NCBI GenBank assembly: GCA_046760785.1
Contig: JBHIET010000002.1
Span: forward strand, 23,622-87,621
DNA length: 64,000 nucleotides
Source: JBHIET01 sp046760785
GTDB lineage: Bacteria; Chloroflexota; Anaerolineae; B4-G1
Direction: 5' to 3'
Part shown: piece by piece, positions 8,681 to 17,615 of the stretch
Layout of the letters: each line of letters opens with the position of its first letter
Position numbering within the stretch: position 1 is the first letter of the stretch
Notes under the pieces: generated by a model
Told to the model about the DNA's origin: nothing
The model's database searches: none
The model's input: only the letters and a program-made list of their open reading frames with translations
Program-made: the position numbers and the translations under genes

Positions 8681-10068
8681 CGCTGTTGGCTATCGGCGAT
8701 GTGTTACTCACCCTGGCGGCCCTGGCGTTGGCCGCCTTCTTGCGCCACGCCCTGCCGTGGGGCAAACCACTGGGGGCGTCAGAGTACCCTCTCGTGGCAC
8801 CGGTCGTCTACGGCGTGGTGGCCCTGGTCTGGCCGGTGGCTTTCCAGATGCTCAAGGTCTATGACTCGCACCTGGCCACCAGTGCCCGCGGCCAGATTCG
8901 ACGGATCACTCCGGCTGTCCCGATCTCGGTCTTTGTGTTGGGAGGCTTCCTGTATTTTACCTACCGCGAGGTGCCACGCCTGCTGGTGGTCTACTTCGCC
9001 GGGCTGGATTGGCTCCTGCTCGCTTCGATGCGCGTCGTGGCGGTGGCGTTGCTGCGCACCCTCCGGGACGTGCGGCGCACGGCCGGGCGCGTCCTGATCG
9101 TCGGAGCAGGCGAGACGGCTGTGGAAGTGGCCGAGATCATCAACCGTGAACTGTCCCCGGCCTATCACGTCGTCGGGCTCGTCGCCGACGATGAAGACGA
9201 TGAGTCGGAACAGGCTGGCCGCTGGCCCATTCTCGGACGGATCGCCGAGACGGGCGTCGTTGCCTGGCAAAAGGGATGCGACGAGATCATCATCGCCCTG
9301 CCCTCCGAGCGTCACGAGGACATTGATGCCATCGTCTACGAATTGCAGGAACAGCCGGTGCACATTTACATCGTCCCGGACCTCTTTCGCCTGGCGCTGG
9401 TGCGCGCCCGTGCCGAGACCCTCTTTGGTGTGCCGCTGGTGGGGCTGCGCGAGCCGGTGATTGATGGGGTGGATTGGGCGATCAAGCGCACCTTCGATCT
9501 GCTGCTGACGCTGGTGGCGCTTCCCCTCGCCCTGCCGGTGATGGCGCTCGTCGCGCTGGCGATCAAACTGGATGATGGAGGGCCGGTTCTCTTCCAGCAA
9601 GAACGTATCGGAGAAAATGGACGTCGTTTTCGTATGCTCAAATTCCGCACCATGGTGCCGGGGGCCGAAAGGTTGCAGGCCCAGGTGACCCGGCTGGATG
9701 AGAAGGGCAGTCCGGTATACAAAGTATCTCACGACCCGCGCGTCACCAGAGTGGGGCGTTTCTTGCGCCGCTGGAGCCTCGACGAGCTTCCCCAACTCTT
9801 CAACGTCTTGCGCGGGGAGATGAGCCTGGTGGGGCCGCGCCCGGAGCAGGTCTTCGTCGTCGAGCAGTATGAGCCGTGGCAGCGGCAACGGTTAGCCGTG
9901 CCACCGGGGATGACCGGCTGGTGGCAGGTCAGCGGCCGCAGTGACCTGCCCATGCACCTGAACACGCAATATGACCTGTTCTACATCCGCAACTACTCGC
10001 TGTGGCTCGACCTCAAGATTCTGTGGTTGACGGTTTGGGCTGTGTTGCGGGGGGAAGGGGCGTATTGA
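8653..10068 (+). CDS. Polyprenyl-phosphate sugar-1-phosphate transferase (initiating)
   Basis: A 471-residue polyisoprenylphosphate hexose-1-phosphate transferase. It has four N-terminal membrane helices, a Rossmann-like domain (RVLIVGAGETAVEV, about residues 145-250), one more helix, and a C-terminal bacterial sugar transferase domain. The signature runs from PVLFQQERIG through FRMLKFRTM to SLDELPQLFNVLRGEMSLVGPRP. These enzymes transfer a sugar phosphate from a nucleotide sugar to undecaprenyl phosphate, the first step of capsule or exopolysaccharide repeat-unit synthesis. ATG 8653 sits inside the end of the previous gene with GGAGGGAGG directly upstream. Which sugar is used is not visible. 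Confidence 0.9.
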   Translation: MFRRFRRFLTLLAIGDVLLTLAALALAAFLRHALPWGKPLGASEYPLVAPVVYGVVALVWPVAFQMLKVYDSHLATSARGQIRRITPAVPISVFVLGGFLYFTYREVPRLLVVYFAGLDWLLLASMRVVAVALLRTLRDVRRTAGRVLIVGAGETAVEVAEIINRELSPAYHVVGLVADDEDDESEQAGRWPILGRIAETGVVAWQKGCDEIIIALPSERHEDIDAIVYELQEQPVHIYIVPDLFRLALVRARAETLFGVPLVGLREPVIDGVDWAIKRTFDLLLTLVALPLALPVMALVALAIKLDDGGPVLFQQERIGENGRRFRMLKFRTMVPGAERLQAQVTRLDEKGSPVYKVSHDPRVTRVGRFLRRWSLDELPQLFNVLRGEMSLVGPRPEQVFVVEQYEPWQRQRLAVPPGMTGWWQVSGRSDLPMHLNTQYDLFYIRNYSLWLDLKILWLTVWAVLRGEGAY

Positions 10069-10070
10069 GG

Positions 10071-11186
10071 ATGCAAAAGGTCTTGCTGGTCTTTGGTACC
10101 CGACCAGAGGCGATCAAAATGGCCCCGGTGGTTAGGGAGCTAAGCAGATACCCCACCGAGTTCAAGGTCAAAATTTGCCTTACCGCTCAACATCGCGAGA
10201 TGCTGGATCAGGTTTTGACCCTTTTTGATATTGAGGCTGATTACGACCTGAACATTATGCGGGATAGGCAGACTCTCTCGCGGGTCACGGCCGAGGTCCT
10301 GACAGGGGTAGAGGAGGTGATAAAGACAGAGAACCCAGGCTGGGTCCTGGTGCAGGGCGATACGACCACAGCGATGGCCGCCGCTCTGGCGGCGTTTTAT
10401 CAAAAAGTCCGGGTGGCCCACATAGAGGCTGGGCTGAGGACCTGGAACAAAGCTCAGCCCTATCCAGAAGAGATCAACCGCGTGATCGCCGACGTGGTCT
10501 GCGACCTACACTTTGCCCCGACGGAAGCGGCCAGGTGGAACCTGCTGTGCGAAGGGATCGGCGCGGGAAGCATCTTTGTCACGGGCAACACAGTCATTGA
10601 CGCGCTGTTGGAGACTGTGGAGAGGGAGTACGACCTGGAGAGTGGGCCTTTGCGGAACATCCCGCCGGACAGGAGAATCATCCTCGTTACTGCCCACCGG
10701 CGGGAGAACTTTGGGCCGCCCCTGGTCAATATCTGCCGCGCCCTCCAGAAAATCGCTCGACGATATGAGTCCGACGTACACCTGGTCTATCCCGTGCACC
10801 TTAACCCCAATGTACAGGGGGTGGTCTATCCCATTTTGGAGGGGGTAGCCAACATCTCTCTGCTGAAGCCGCTGGACTACCTGTCCTTTGTCCACTTGAT
10901 GAACAGAGCCTATCTCGTCCTGACCGATTCGGGCGGCTTGCAGGAGGAGGCACCCAGCTTGGGCAAGCCGGTGCTGGTTCTGCGTGAGGTCACAGAGCGG
11001 CCGGAGGCGGTGGAGGCGGGAACGGTCAGGGTCGTGGGGACGGATGAGGAGCGGATCATGGCGGAGGTAGTGCGGTTGCTGGAAGATGCTGGAGCCTACC
11101 GCCGGATGGCCCAGGCAGCAAATCCGTATGGCGATGGCCACGCCGCCGCCCGTATCGTGAACACGTTGTTGTCGCTGCGGGAGTGA
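10071..11186 (+). CDS. wecB: UDP-N-acetylglucosamine 2-epimerase (non-hydrolysing)
   Basis: 371 residues, the usual size. It begins with KVLLVFGTRPEAIKMAPV and carries the conserved segments QGDTTT, HIEAGLRT, HRRENFG and SGGLQEEAP of the WecB/MnaA family. It interconverts UDP-GlcNAc and UDP-ManNAc in the cytoplasm and so supplies ManNAc-type donors. ATG 10071 follows GGGGAAGGGG and GAGG closely after the preceding stop. A WecG/TagA-type transferase, which in known systems uses ManNAc or ManNAcA, lies in the same region (21286). The two therefore probably act in one pathway. Confidence 0.95.
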   Translation: MQKVLLVFGTRPEAIKMAPVVRELSRYPTEFKVKICLTAQHREMLDQVLTLFDIEADYDLNIMRDRQTLSRVTAEVLTGVEEVIKTENPGWVLVQGDTTTAMAAALAAFYQKVRVAHIEAGLRTWNKAQPYPEEINRVIADVVCDLHFAPTEAARWNLLCEGIGAGSIFVTGNTVIDALLETVEREYDLESGPLRNIPPDRRIILVTAHRRENFGPPLVNICRALQKIARRYESDVHLVYPVHLNPNVQGVVYPILEGVANISLLKPLDYLSFVHLMNRAYLVLTDSGGLQEEAPSLGKPVLVLREVTERPEAVEAGTVRVVGTDEERIMAEVVRLLEDAGAYRRMAQAANPYGDGHAAARIVNTLLSLRE

Positions 11187-11193
11187 AGATAGG

Positions 11194-12651
11194 GTGGGGT
11201 CGGCGGTCGCAGAAGAAGCCTTTCTCAAGAGCAAGTCGGCCGAGGGGTTTGCCATCATTGCACTGTTGGGCATTGTGCGGTTCGTGGTGGCGTCTGGCAA
11301 CTATTTTGTCCTGGGGCACCTGCTGTCGCCGGACGTTTTTGGGACGTATGCATTTTGCGTCGTCGTGGTGGGCTTTGCCGCGTTGCTCACGACGGTTGAG
11401 GGGCGGCGCAGCGTTATCACCGCCACCGAGAAAGTTGATGAGGTTTTTACGCACGCGCTGGGCATCGAGCTGGCACTGGCTGTTCTGGTCATGGCCGTCA
11501 TCGTGGTGGGCTCGCCGTCCATTCTGTGGCTTCTGAACCGCCCGGAGATTCCCCCGGCTTACCTGCAACTGTTGTCACTTCAACTGCTCATCACTCCCTT
11601 CGAGCTGCCGCTGGCGCTGTTGGAGCGCAGATTGGCCTTTCGCATCATAGGTGTGATCGAGTTTGTGTCCATCCTGGCAAACTGTGTCATCAGCATTGGG
11701 TTGGCCTGGCGGGGCTGGGGTGTGTGGAGTCTTGTGGTTTCGACGGTGGTCAGCGGGTGGGTGCGTGTCCTCCTGGGCTGGCTCATCGTCCGTCCCCGGT
11801 TGGTGCGGAGGTTGGATGGGCATGTCGCTCGGCAGGTGGTCGGCTATGGCTTGCCGCTCACCTTGTCCAACATGATCGGCCACTGGTACTGGAATGTGGA
11901 TGACTTGATCGTGGGGTATCTGCTGGGCACGGTGGAGCTGGGATACTACTGGTTGGCGTTCAAGATCCCGCACTATATGCTGCAACTCGCGGATACCGTC
12001 TCAAAGGTGACTTTTCCGGTCTATGCGCGTATGCCGGGTGATGAGGGATTGGAGCGCGCGTTCAATTGGGTGACCAAGCTGTCGGCGGCGCTGCTGCTCT
12101 TGCCCGCCGTGTTGGCGCTGCCTTACGGCGAGTTTATCATCGTGACGGCTTTCGGCGAGCAGTGGATGCCCGCCGTGTTGACGTTCCAGATATACATGTC
12201 GCTGGTGGCATTTCGCGGCACGCTCCGGCACTGGGCCGACGTGGCAATGGTGAAAGGGTACAACCGTGTGGTGTTGCATGTTACGGCCTCGGTCGGCGTT
12301 TTGTTACCCGTACTCGGATACCTGGTCACCCTGCGCTACGGTATTGCGGGGATGGCGGCCGCAGTAGCTCTGTCCCTGATCGTCACCTCCCCTTTGTACC
12401 TCTTGCGCATGCACCGCTGGTTGGGTGTGCGTTATCTCCGTATCCTCTGGCCGGAGGTGGTCACCGGAGTGATCGTGGCGCTCTTGGGCATCTTGGTGCA
12501 CAGGCTGCTCCCTGATCGTTTCATCGTCAATGTGCTGGCGCTGGCGATGCTGTGCGGTGCGTACGTGGGGGTGCTTTTGGTGTTGGATCGGCCTATTGTG
12601 AGCCTGATCGGCTCTGAGGTTCGATCCCGGCTGGTGCGGAGACCGGTGTGA
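11194..12651 (+). CDS. Wzx-like polysaccharide flippase
   Basis: About 485 residues with 12-14 hydrophobic segments and the pattern of the polysaccharide transporter/MOP superfamily (GNYFVLGHLLSPDVFGTYAF at the start, then LTLSNMIGHWYWNVDDLIVGYLLG in the middle, which should be read as two pieces of one loop-helix region). It should flip undecaprenyl-linked repeat units across the membrane. The GTG at 11194 lies 7 bases after wecB, with GAAGATAGG upstream. The flippase, the initiating transferase and the O-antigen-ligase-like protein at 23715 give the parts of a Wzx/Wzy-type pathway. Confidence 0.85.
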   Translation: MGSAVAEEAFLKSKSAEGFAIIALLGIVRFVVASGNYFVLGHLLSPDVFGTYAFCVVVVGFAALLTTVEGRRSVITATEKVDEVFTHALGIELALAVLVMAVIVVGSPSILWLLNRPEIPPAYLQLLSLQLLITPFELPLALLERRLAFRIIGVIEFVSILANCVISIGLAWRGWGVWSLVVSTVVSGWVRVLLGWLIVRPRLVRRLDGHVARQVVGYGLPLTLSNMIGHWYWNVDDLIVGYLLGTVELGYYWLAFKIPHYMLQLADTVSKVTFPVYARMPGDEGLERAFNWVTKLSAALLLLPAVLALPYGEFIIVTAFGEQWMPAVLTFQIYMSLVAFRGTLRHWADVAMVKGYNRVVLHVTASVGVLLPVLGYLVTLRYGIAGMAAAVALSLIVTSPLYLLRMHRWLGVRYLRILWPEVVTGVIVALLGILVHRLLPDRFIVNVLALAMLCGAYVGVLLVLDRPIVSLIGSEVRSRLVRRPV

Positions 12652-12652
12652 T

Positions 12653-13738
12653 ATGACCCACACCTATACGCTGTACGATACTCCTGAGATTGTGGCAACG
12701 ATTGAGGCGGACCTGGCCTTTATCCTGAGCGAGATTCGGGCCGTCGTGCCGGATATGGTGGCTCTGATTCTGGCGGGGGGGTTTGGCAGGGGAGAGGGGA
12801 GTGTGATTGCGCAAGATGGCCGCGTTGTCCCGGTTAATGATTACGATGTGCATGTGATCACGCACAGTCGCAACCCAGGAGTGGACTGGGCAGGGTTGGA
12901 GCAACGCCTGGCGGCGCACATCGGCGTGCGCTGGGTGGATATCGAGTACACGCCACGGCGCAAGCTGCGCCGGCTCAGGGGGCAACAGTATGGGTTCGAT
13001 CTCAAGTACGGTGGGCGGGTGCTCTGGGGGGAGCCAAACATCTTGGAGGAGATCCCGCCTTTTACCGCGCGTGAGATTCGACCCCGGGAAGTGGAGAAGC
13101 TATTCTTCACACGCTTGTGGTGCTTTTTGGGGCCGGTCGTGCTGGACGCGCGGACGGACGCTTTCTCCTTCCCGGACTGTTTCTTTGCCACGGCACAGCT
13201 TTCCAAAGCGGTTGTGGCCTGTGTGGAGGCGTTGCTGATCGCGCGCGGGGTCTACTGTGTGCGCTGTGCCGAAAAGATGGCCCGGCTACAGGCACACGCG
13301 CCCGAAAAAAGCGCCCTGCTATCCCTGGCCGAGTGGGCGATTGCGTTCAAGCTGGACCCAGGCACACCTGCCCCTGAGGCTGACGATCTGGCGGCACTGT
13401 ACGATCGAGCACGGGATGTATACCTGGATGTGTTTGGTGAGCTGTTGGGGGGGTTATATGGACGCAGATGGCAGGGCTGGGCGAGCCTGACACGGTTGTA
13501 TCACCCTCCCCTGGGGCGGCGTGCTCAGTTGCGCCGGATGGTACACTTTGTGCGGCATGGCCGGTTTCCGGTTGACGTTGAGCGTGAAAAGCAGATGGCG
13601 CGGCTGTTTCTCGTTTATTCGTGGAACCAAAGTGTGGAGTACAATCGCCGGGCGAAGGAGCACCTGGTGCGTGCGGCCCTTTTTGACGCCGCTTCTCCGC
13701 CGGACTGGGAAGCGCTGCGAAAGGTGGCCGTGAGTTGA
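12653..13738 (+). CDS. Nucleotidyltransferase-fold protein of glycan locus
   Basis: 361 residues. Residues 42-49 read GGFGRGEG and residues 63-65 DYD, which matches the G-G/S-x-G-R-G plus D-x-D metal motif of the polymerase-beta nucleotidyltransferase superfamily. A third acidic residue is likely in VDIEY. The C-terminal 200 residues are helical and I do not recognise them. ATG 12653 starts one base after the flippase stop, and the end overlaps the next gene by one base. It may transfer a nucleotide or phospho-alcohol group to a sugar, or act on a small molecule for glycan decoration. That role is inferred from fold and location only. Confidence 0.55.
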   Translation: MTHTYTLYDTPEIVATIEADLAFILSEIRAVVPDMVALILAGGFGRGEGSVIAQDGRVVPVNDYDVHVITHSRNPGVDWAGLEQRLAAHIGVRWVDIEYTPRRKLRRLRGQQYGFDLKYGGRVLWGEPNILEEIPPFTAREIRPREVEKLFFTRLWCFLGPVVLDARTDAFSFPDCFFATAQLSKAVVACVEALLIARGVYCVRCAEKMARLQAHAPEKSALLSLAEWAIAFKLDPGTPAPEADDLAALYDRARDVYLDVFGELLGGLYGRRWQGWASLTRLYHPPLGRRAQLRRMVHFVRHGRFPVDVEREKQMARLFLVYSWNQSVEYNRRAKEHLVRAALFDAASPPDWEALRKVAVS

Positions 13739-14970
13739 TGGCTCCCCCAACCTTTCTCGTCTTGCTGGACGCCCTGCGGTGGGACTATGTGTGCGTCCAG
13801 GATTCACCCACATTGGTGCAACTGGCCAACGCTGGAATCTGGGCACGCAAGGTGCGTCCCTCGTTTGGGTTCTGCGAGATTTCAGAGTGCGTGACGGGCA
13901 CGCGCCCCAACGTGAACGGTAACTTTGCGGCCTTCGCCTACGGTCCACAAGCCTCCCCCTATCGTAGGTGGCGTGGGATGTTGCGGCTGCTGGGCTTTGT
14001 GGACCGTCTGCCGCGCGGGCAAATGCGGGCGCGCCAGGTGTTGGAGTGGTGGTTCGCGGTGTGCGGCGTGCCACACCCGACCTACCGTATCCCGCTCCCG
14101 TGGCTCTCGTATTTTGTACCAACGGAGGGAGCACGTCTGCACACCCAGGCGGGTGCGTTTGCTGTCGAGTCTGTGTACGACGTGATGGCGCGGGCCGGAC
14201 GCGCGGTGTACGACGAGACGTTCGTCCGGCACAACCGCGCCGCTGGCTCTGACGTGGATCGGGTGGAGCGGCTGCTGCGCCATTGTGCGGAGTCGTACGA
14301 TTTGTTTATGATTTACCTGGGAGAGGCCGATGGCGCTGGGCACGACTTTGGGCCTGATTCGCCACAGCGGCGCGAGACGGTGAAGCGGCTGGATGCGCTG
14401 ATTGCGCGGCTCGTGGAGCGCGTCGCTCAGGTGTACGGCGAGGCGGCGAACCTTGTGGTGCTGGGCGACCACGGGATGGTGCCCGTCGCGCACACGGTGG
14501 ACGTCTGGAGTTCTGTCGGCGCCCTGGGGCTGGAGTTTGGCCGCGACTATGTGATGTTCCTGGATTCTACCCTGGCGCGCTTCTGGCCCTTGTCGGAACG
14601 TGGGCGCGCTGGACTGAGGCAGTTGTTGGCCCAGCGGGAATTTGCAACCCTGGGCGAGTTGTTGACGCCGGAGCGGGCAGAGGAGCTGCACGTTCCTCCA
14701 CCCGACTCAAAGTACGGGGAGATCATCTGGCTGGCGCACGCAAACACGATGATCTTTCCCGACTTTTTCAACCGCGTTGTGTCGTTGGGGATGCACGGGT
14801 ACGAGACCTCACTGGATGAGCAGAAGGGGTTCGCCGTGGTCGTGGGGCCGGATGTGGGCGCGGCGGTGTTGGAAGAGGTGGAACTCGTGGACATCTGCCC
14901 GACGCTCTGTGACTTGTTGAGCATCGAATACCCTCGGCAGAATCAGGGCATCAGCCTGCTTGGTCGGTAA
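13738..14970 (+). CDS. Alkaline-phosphatase-superfamily phosphodiesterase-like protein
   Basis: 410 residues with the metal-ligand set of the type I phosphodiesterase/alkaline phosphatase fold: Asp11 (LLDALRWD), Asp198 and His202 (EADGAGHDFGP), Asp244-His245 (GDHGM) and His353 (MHGYE). The usual Thr/Ser nucleophile, nine residues before the TG of the VTG motif (53-54), aligns with Gly44; Cys46 is nearby in FGFCE. The gene starts at ATG 13738 over the previous stop (TGATG). It may hydrolyse or transfer a phospho-substituent on the glycan. The lack of a normal nucleophile leaves the activity open. Confidence 0.6.
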   Translation: MAPPTFLVLLDALRWDYVCVQDSPTLVQLANAGIWARKVRPSFGFCEISECVTGTRPNVNGNFAAFAYGPQASPYRRWRGMLRLLGFVDRLPRGQMRARQVLEWWFAVCGVPHPTYRIPLPWLSYFVPTEGARLHTQAGAFAVESVYDVMARAGRAVYDETFVRHNRAAGSDVDRVERLLRHCAESYDLFMIYLGEADGAGHDFGPDSPQRRETVKRLDALIARLVERVAQVYGEAANLVVLGDHGMVPVAHTVDVWSSVGALGLEFGRDYVMFLDSTLARFWPLSERGRAGLRQLLAQREFATLGELLTPERAEELHVPPPDSKYGEIIWLAHANTMIFPDFFNRVVSLGMHGYETSLDEQKGFAVVVGPDVGAAVLEEVELVDICPTLCDLLSIEYPRQNQGISLLGR

Positions 14971-15955
14971 GCGAGGCGCGACGTTGGATGTTTCGGTCAT
15001 CATTCGGGCCAAGAATGAGGCACTGTGGCTAGGCACGGTGTTGCGGTCTGTCCGTGCGCAATCCGGTGGGCATCAGGTCGAGATCATTCTGGTGGACTCT
15101 GGCTCGACCGACCAAACGGTGAACATTGGGATGTGCTATGGGTGCCGTGTGATCCACATTCGGCCAGATGAGTTCACCTGGGGGCGTGCGCTCAACCTGG
15201 GGGCGGCCGCCGCAACAGGGGAGGTGCTGGTGCTGCTATCGGCCCACGCCGTGCCCGTGGGGACGGCGTGGTTGGAGCAGTTACTTGCCCCTTTGCAGGC
15301 TCCACCTGTGGCGGCTGTGATGGGGCGGCAGATACCGATTCCCGGCCTGGACCCTTTCGAAGAGATCGAGTTAGAGTTGTGGTTTCCACCGTTGGAAGCG
15401 CCGAAACAGGTGTCAAGCATTTCGTCTGCCTCTGCTGCTATCCGTCGCAACGTCTGGCAAGAGATCAGGTTTGACGAAACGTTGTCGTTGGACGAGGATG
15501 GGGAGTGGGCGCGTGCTGCGATGGCCTGTGGGCATCAGATCATGTATGCGCCGCACAGCGTGGTTTGGCATAGCCATCCGGCGTGTGTGGACACGGTCTA
15601 CCGGCGCTGGTTCTGGCGTAGCTATGTGATACACTCGAGAGCGGGTGAGAAGCCGTCGTCGGCGCGCCACCTTGCCAGGTTCGTGAAGCGGGACGTGCGT
15701 TACTTTCTCACGCATCGCTGCTTCTCCTACCTGGGATGGATTCCGGTGTACGAGTTCGTGCGTCAGGGCGGCTTCTGGGCCGGGCGGCGAGCCGCGCTGA
15801 GCAGGGCGCGTGCCGGATCTGACGAGCCGTGGGGATACTGTGCCCTGACCATTCCCCAGGCGATGCTGAGGTTGGAGCCGGCGTTCGCCCGCATCCGGCG
15901 CATCACACCGAAGGATGCCGTGCGGATGCTGGAGCGACAGATTGAGGAAGGTTAA
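14960..15955 (+). CDS. Family 2 glycosyltransferase
   Basis: 331 residues, GT-A fold. It begins with DVSVIIRAKNEALWL and has the donor motif LVDSGSTDQTVNIG, then a region with HAVPVGTAWLEQLL and an acidic acceptor segment (LDEDGEWARAAMACG). It should add a sugar from a nucleotide donor at the cytoplasmic face. The start is uncertain. TTG 14960 overlaps the previous gene by 11 bases; TTG 14984, preceded by AAGCGAGG, would begin just before the first strand. The C-terminal 80 residues contain basic and aromatic stretches that may contact the membrane. Confidence 0.85.
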   Translation: MVGKRGATLDVSVIIRAKNEALWLGTVLRSVRAQSGGHQVEIILVDSGSTDQTVNIGMCYGCRVIHIRPDEFTWGRALNLGAAAATGEVLVLLSAHAVPVGTAWLEQLLAPLQAPPVAAVMGRQIPIPGLDPFEEIELELWFPPLEAPKQVSSISSASAAIRRNVWQEIRFDETLSLDEDGEWARAAMACGHQIMYAPHSVVWHSHPACVDTVYRRWFWRSYVIHSRAGEKPSSARHLARFVKRDVRYFLTHRCFSYLGWIPVYEFVRQGGFWAGRRAALSRARAGSDEPWGYCALTIPQAMLRLEPAFARIRRITPKDAVRMLERQIEEG

Positions 15956-15968
15956 GGAGCGAGCAACC

Positions 15969-16892
15969 GTGTCTATGCCAAGCGTAGTGCTGCTGATTTT
16001 GACCTGGAACGGCAAGCAAGATACGTTGGAGTGTCTTGACTCTCTGGATAAGCTTGAGTATCCCGGCTTCTGGGTGCTGGTGGTGGATAATGCCTCCACC
16101 GATGGAACGGTGGCAGCGGTGCGGGAGCGCTTTCCGGAGGTGAAGCTGCTTGTCAACGAGCGTAACCTGGGATACGCCGGGGGCAACAATGTCGGCATTC
16201 GCGCCGCGTTGGAGACGGACGTGGACTATGTTTTCATCTTGAACAACGATATTGTTTTTGAGGACGCCGATTGTCTGCTCCGTCTGGTCGAGGCGGCGGA
16301 GGTGCATCCCACCGGCGGGCTGTTTGGCCCCAAGACGTACAGGTATGGCGAGGATAACCTGCTCGATTTCATCGGTGGTACCTACAGTATGTACACGGGC
16401 TTGGCCCCCAGCGTCGGTGTTGACGAATATGACCGGGGCCAGTACGAGACGATGCGGGTCTATCCGTTCGTGAACGGGCACGCTGTGTTGGTCAAGCGGG
16501 CGGTGTTCGAGACGGTAGGGCTGTTCGACGAGACATACTTTGGGTATTACGAAGAGACGGATTTTTGCCACCGCGCCCGGATGGCGGGTTTTGATTCCAT
16601 CTATGTGCCCCAGGCACGTATATGGCACAAGGTCAGTCGTGCTCCTATGGGCGAATTGCGTGAGTACCTGATGTATCGCAATCAAATCCTGTTTGTGCGC
16701 AAGCACGCGACTCGGTTAGAGAAGGTCGTTTTTTCCCTGCACTATGCGCTGTTGCAAATGCCGCGATTTGTGGCGGGAAATGTGTTGCGGGGACGGTGGA
16801 GGCGCTTGCGGAACTATGTTCGAGCGGTAGGGTGGAACCTGGGGGTGTGCGGTGATGGGGACTTGCTTGTGGGGGTGGGTGGCGGAGAGTAA
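15969..16892 (+). CDS. Family 2 glycosyltransferase (rhamnosyltransferase-like)
   Basis: 307 residues. It shows VLLILTWNGKQDTLECL, the donor motif VVDNASTDGTV, the metal motif ILNNDIVF and the late segment FDETYFGYYEETDFCHRA, typical of GT2 enzymes close to rhamnosyltransferases. GTG 15969 is chosen because AAGGAG lies 9 bases upstream; ATG 15975 is two codons later. It follows the other GT2 by 13 bases. A C-terminal amphipathic stretch probably binds the membrane. Confidence 0.85.
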   Translation: MSMPSVVLLILTWNGKQDTLECLDSLDKLEYPGFWVLVVDNASTDGTVAAVRERFPEVKLLVNERNLGYAGGNNVGIRAALETDVDYVFILNNDIVFEDADCLLRLVEAAEVHPTGGLFGPKTYRYGEDNLLDFIGGTYSMYTGLAPSVGVDEYDRGQYETMRVYPFVNGHAVLVKRAVFETVGLFDETYFGYYEETDFCHRARMAGFDSIYVPQARIWHKVSRAPMGELREYLMYRNQILFVRKHATRLEKVVFSLHYALLQMPRFVAGNVLRGRWRRLRNYVRAVGWNLGVCGDGDLLVGVGGGE

Positions 16893-16919
16893 GTCGAGTT
16901 TGGGGGTGGAGGAGGACAT

Positions 16920-17615
16920 TTGGCAAACGTAGAATCTCGGATCCGCGAGCGCTTTGACGATGTCTCGCAGGATCGGGAGACCTTTCCGGCCCACGTTGAG
17001 CCGGATGATTTTGAGTGGCTGGCGGTAAAGCGGGCGCTTGGCCTTTCGACAGGGGCAAAGGTGCTGGACGCCGGGTGTGGGCGGGGGCGCTTTAGTCGAG
17101 CGTTGGCTGGTGAGGGGGCGCGGGTGGTGGGGGTGGACCTTTCGCACCGCTTGACGCGCGCGGCGGCGCAATTGGGCGGGGATTTTTGCCAGGCGAGCGT
17201 CACCAGGTTGCCGTTTGCGGCGGAAAGCTTCGACGCGGTCGTGTGCGTGGAGGTGCTCGAGCACGTGCCCGATGTCCCGACCGCGCTGGCAGAGATGGCG
17301 CGCGTCTTGTGCCGAGGGGGCAAAGCCGTCGTCGTGGATAAGAGCCTCTGCTCTCTGCATCCCCGCTTCTTGTTGCCCTCGGCCCTGGTCAAGTTTGTGA
17401 TGGAGCGTGCCAACCGTTGGATGTATCCCAGTGGCTTTGAGTTTGCCGAGATTTGGTTTGTGCCCCGCGTTCTGTCTCGCCAACTGAGGATGCACTTCTC
17501 AGGCGTCGAGGTGTGCTATTTGCATTACACCTATCGCAAGTGGCGCGCCAGAGGCTGGATCACGCGCCTTCTGCCGTTCTTGAGTATGTACGTGGCGTGG
17601 GTGGCGGAGAAGTGA
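16920..17615 (+). CDS. Class I SAM-dependent methyltransferase
   Basis: 231 residues with the SAM-binding motif VLDAGCGRGRFSRAL followed by the acidic ribose-binding end of strand two (VVGVDLS), and motif IV/post-I region CVEVLEHVPDVPTAL, as in Methyltransf_11 enzymes. TTG 16920 is preceded by GGAGGAGG. The last four bases overlap the next gene (GTGA). In this setting it probably methylates a sugar or lipid-linked glycan, but the target is not visible. Confidence 0.85.
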   Translation: MANVESRIRERFDDVSQDRETFPAHVEPDDFEWLAVKRALGLSTGAKVLDAGCGRGRFSRALAGEGARVVGVDLSHRLTRAAAQLGGDFCQASVTRLPFAAESFDAVVCVEVLEHVPDVPTALAEMARVLCRGGKAVVVDKSLCSLHPRFLLPSALVKFVMERANRWMYPSGFEFAEIWFVPRVLSRQLRMHFSGVEVCYLHYTYRKWRARGWITRLLPFLSMYVAWVAEK

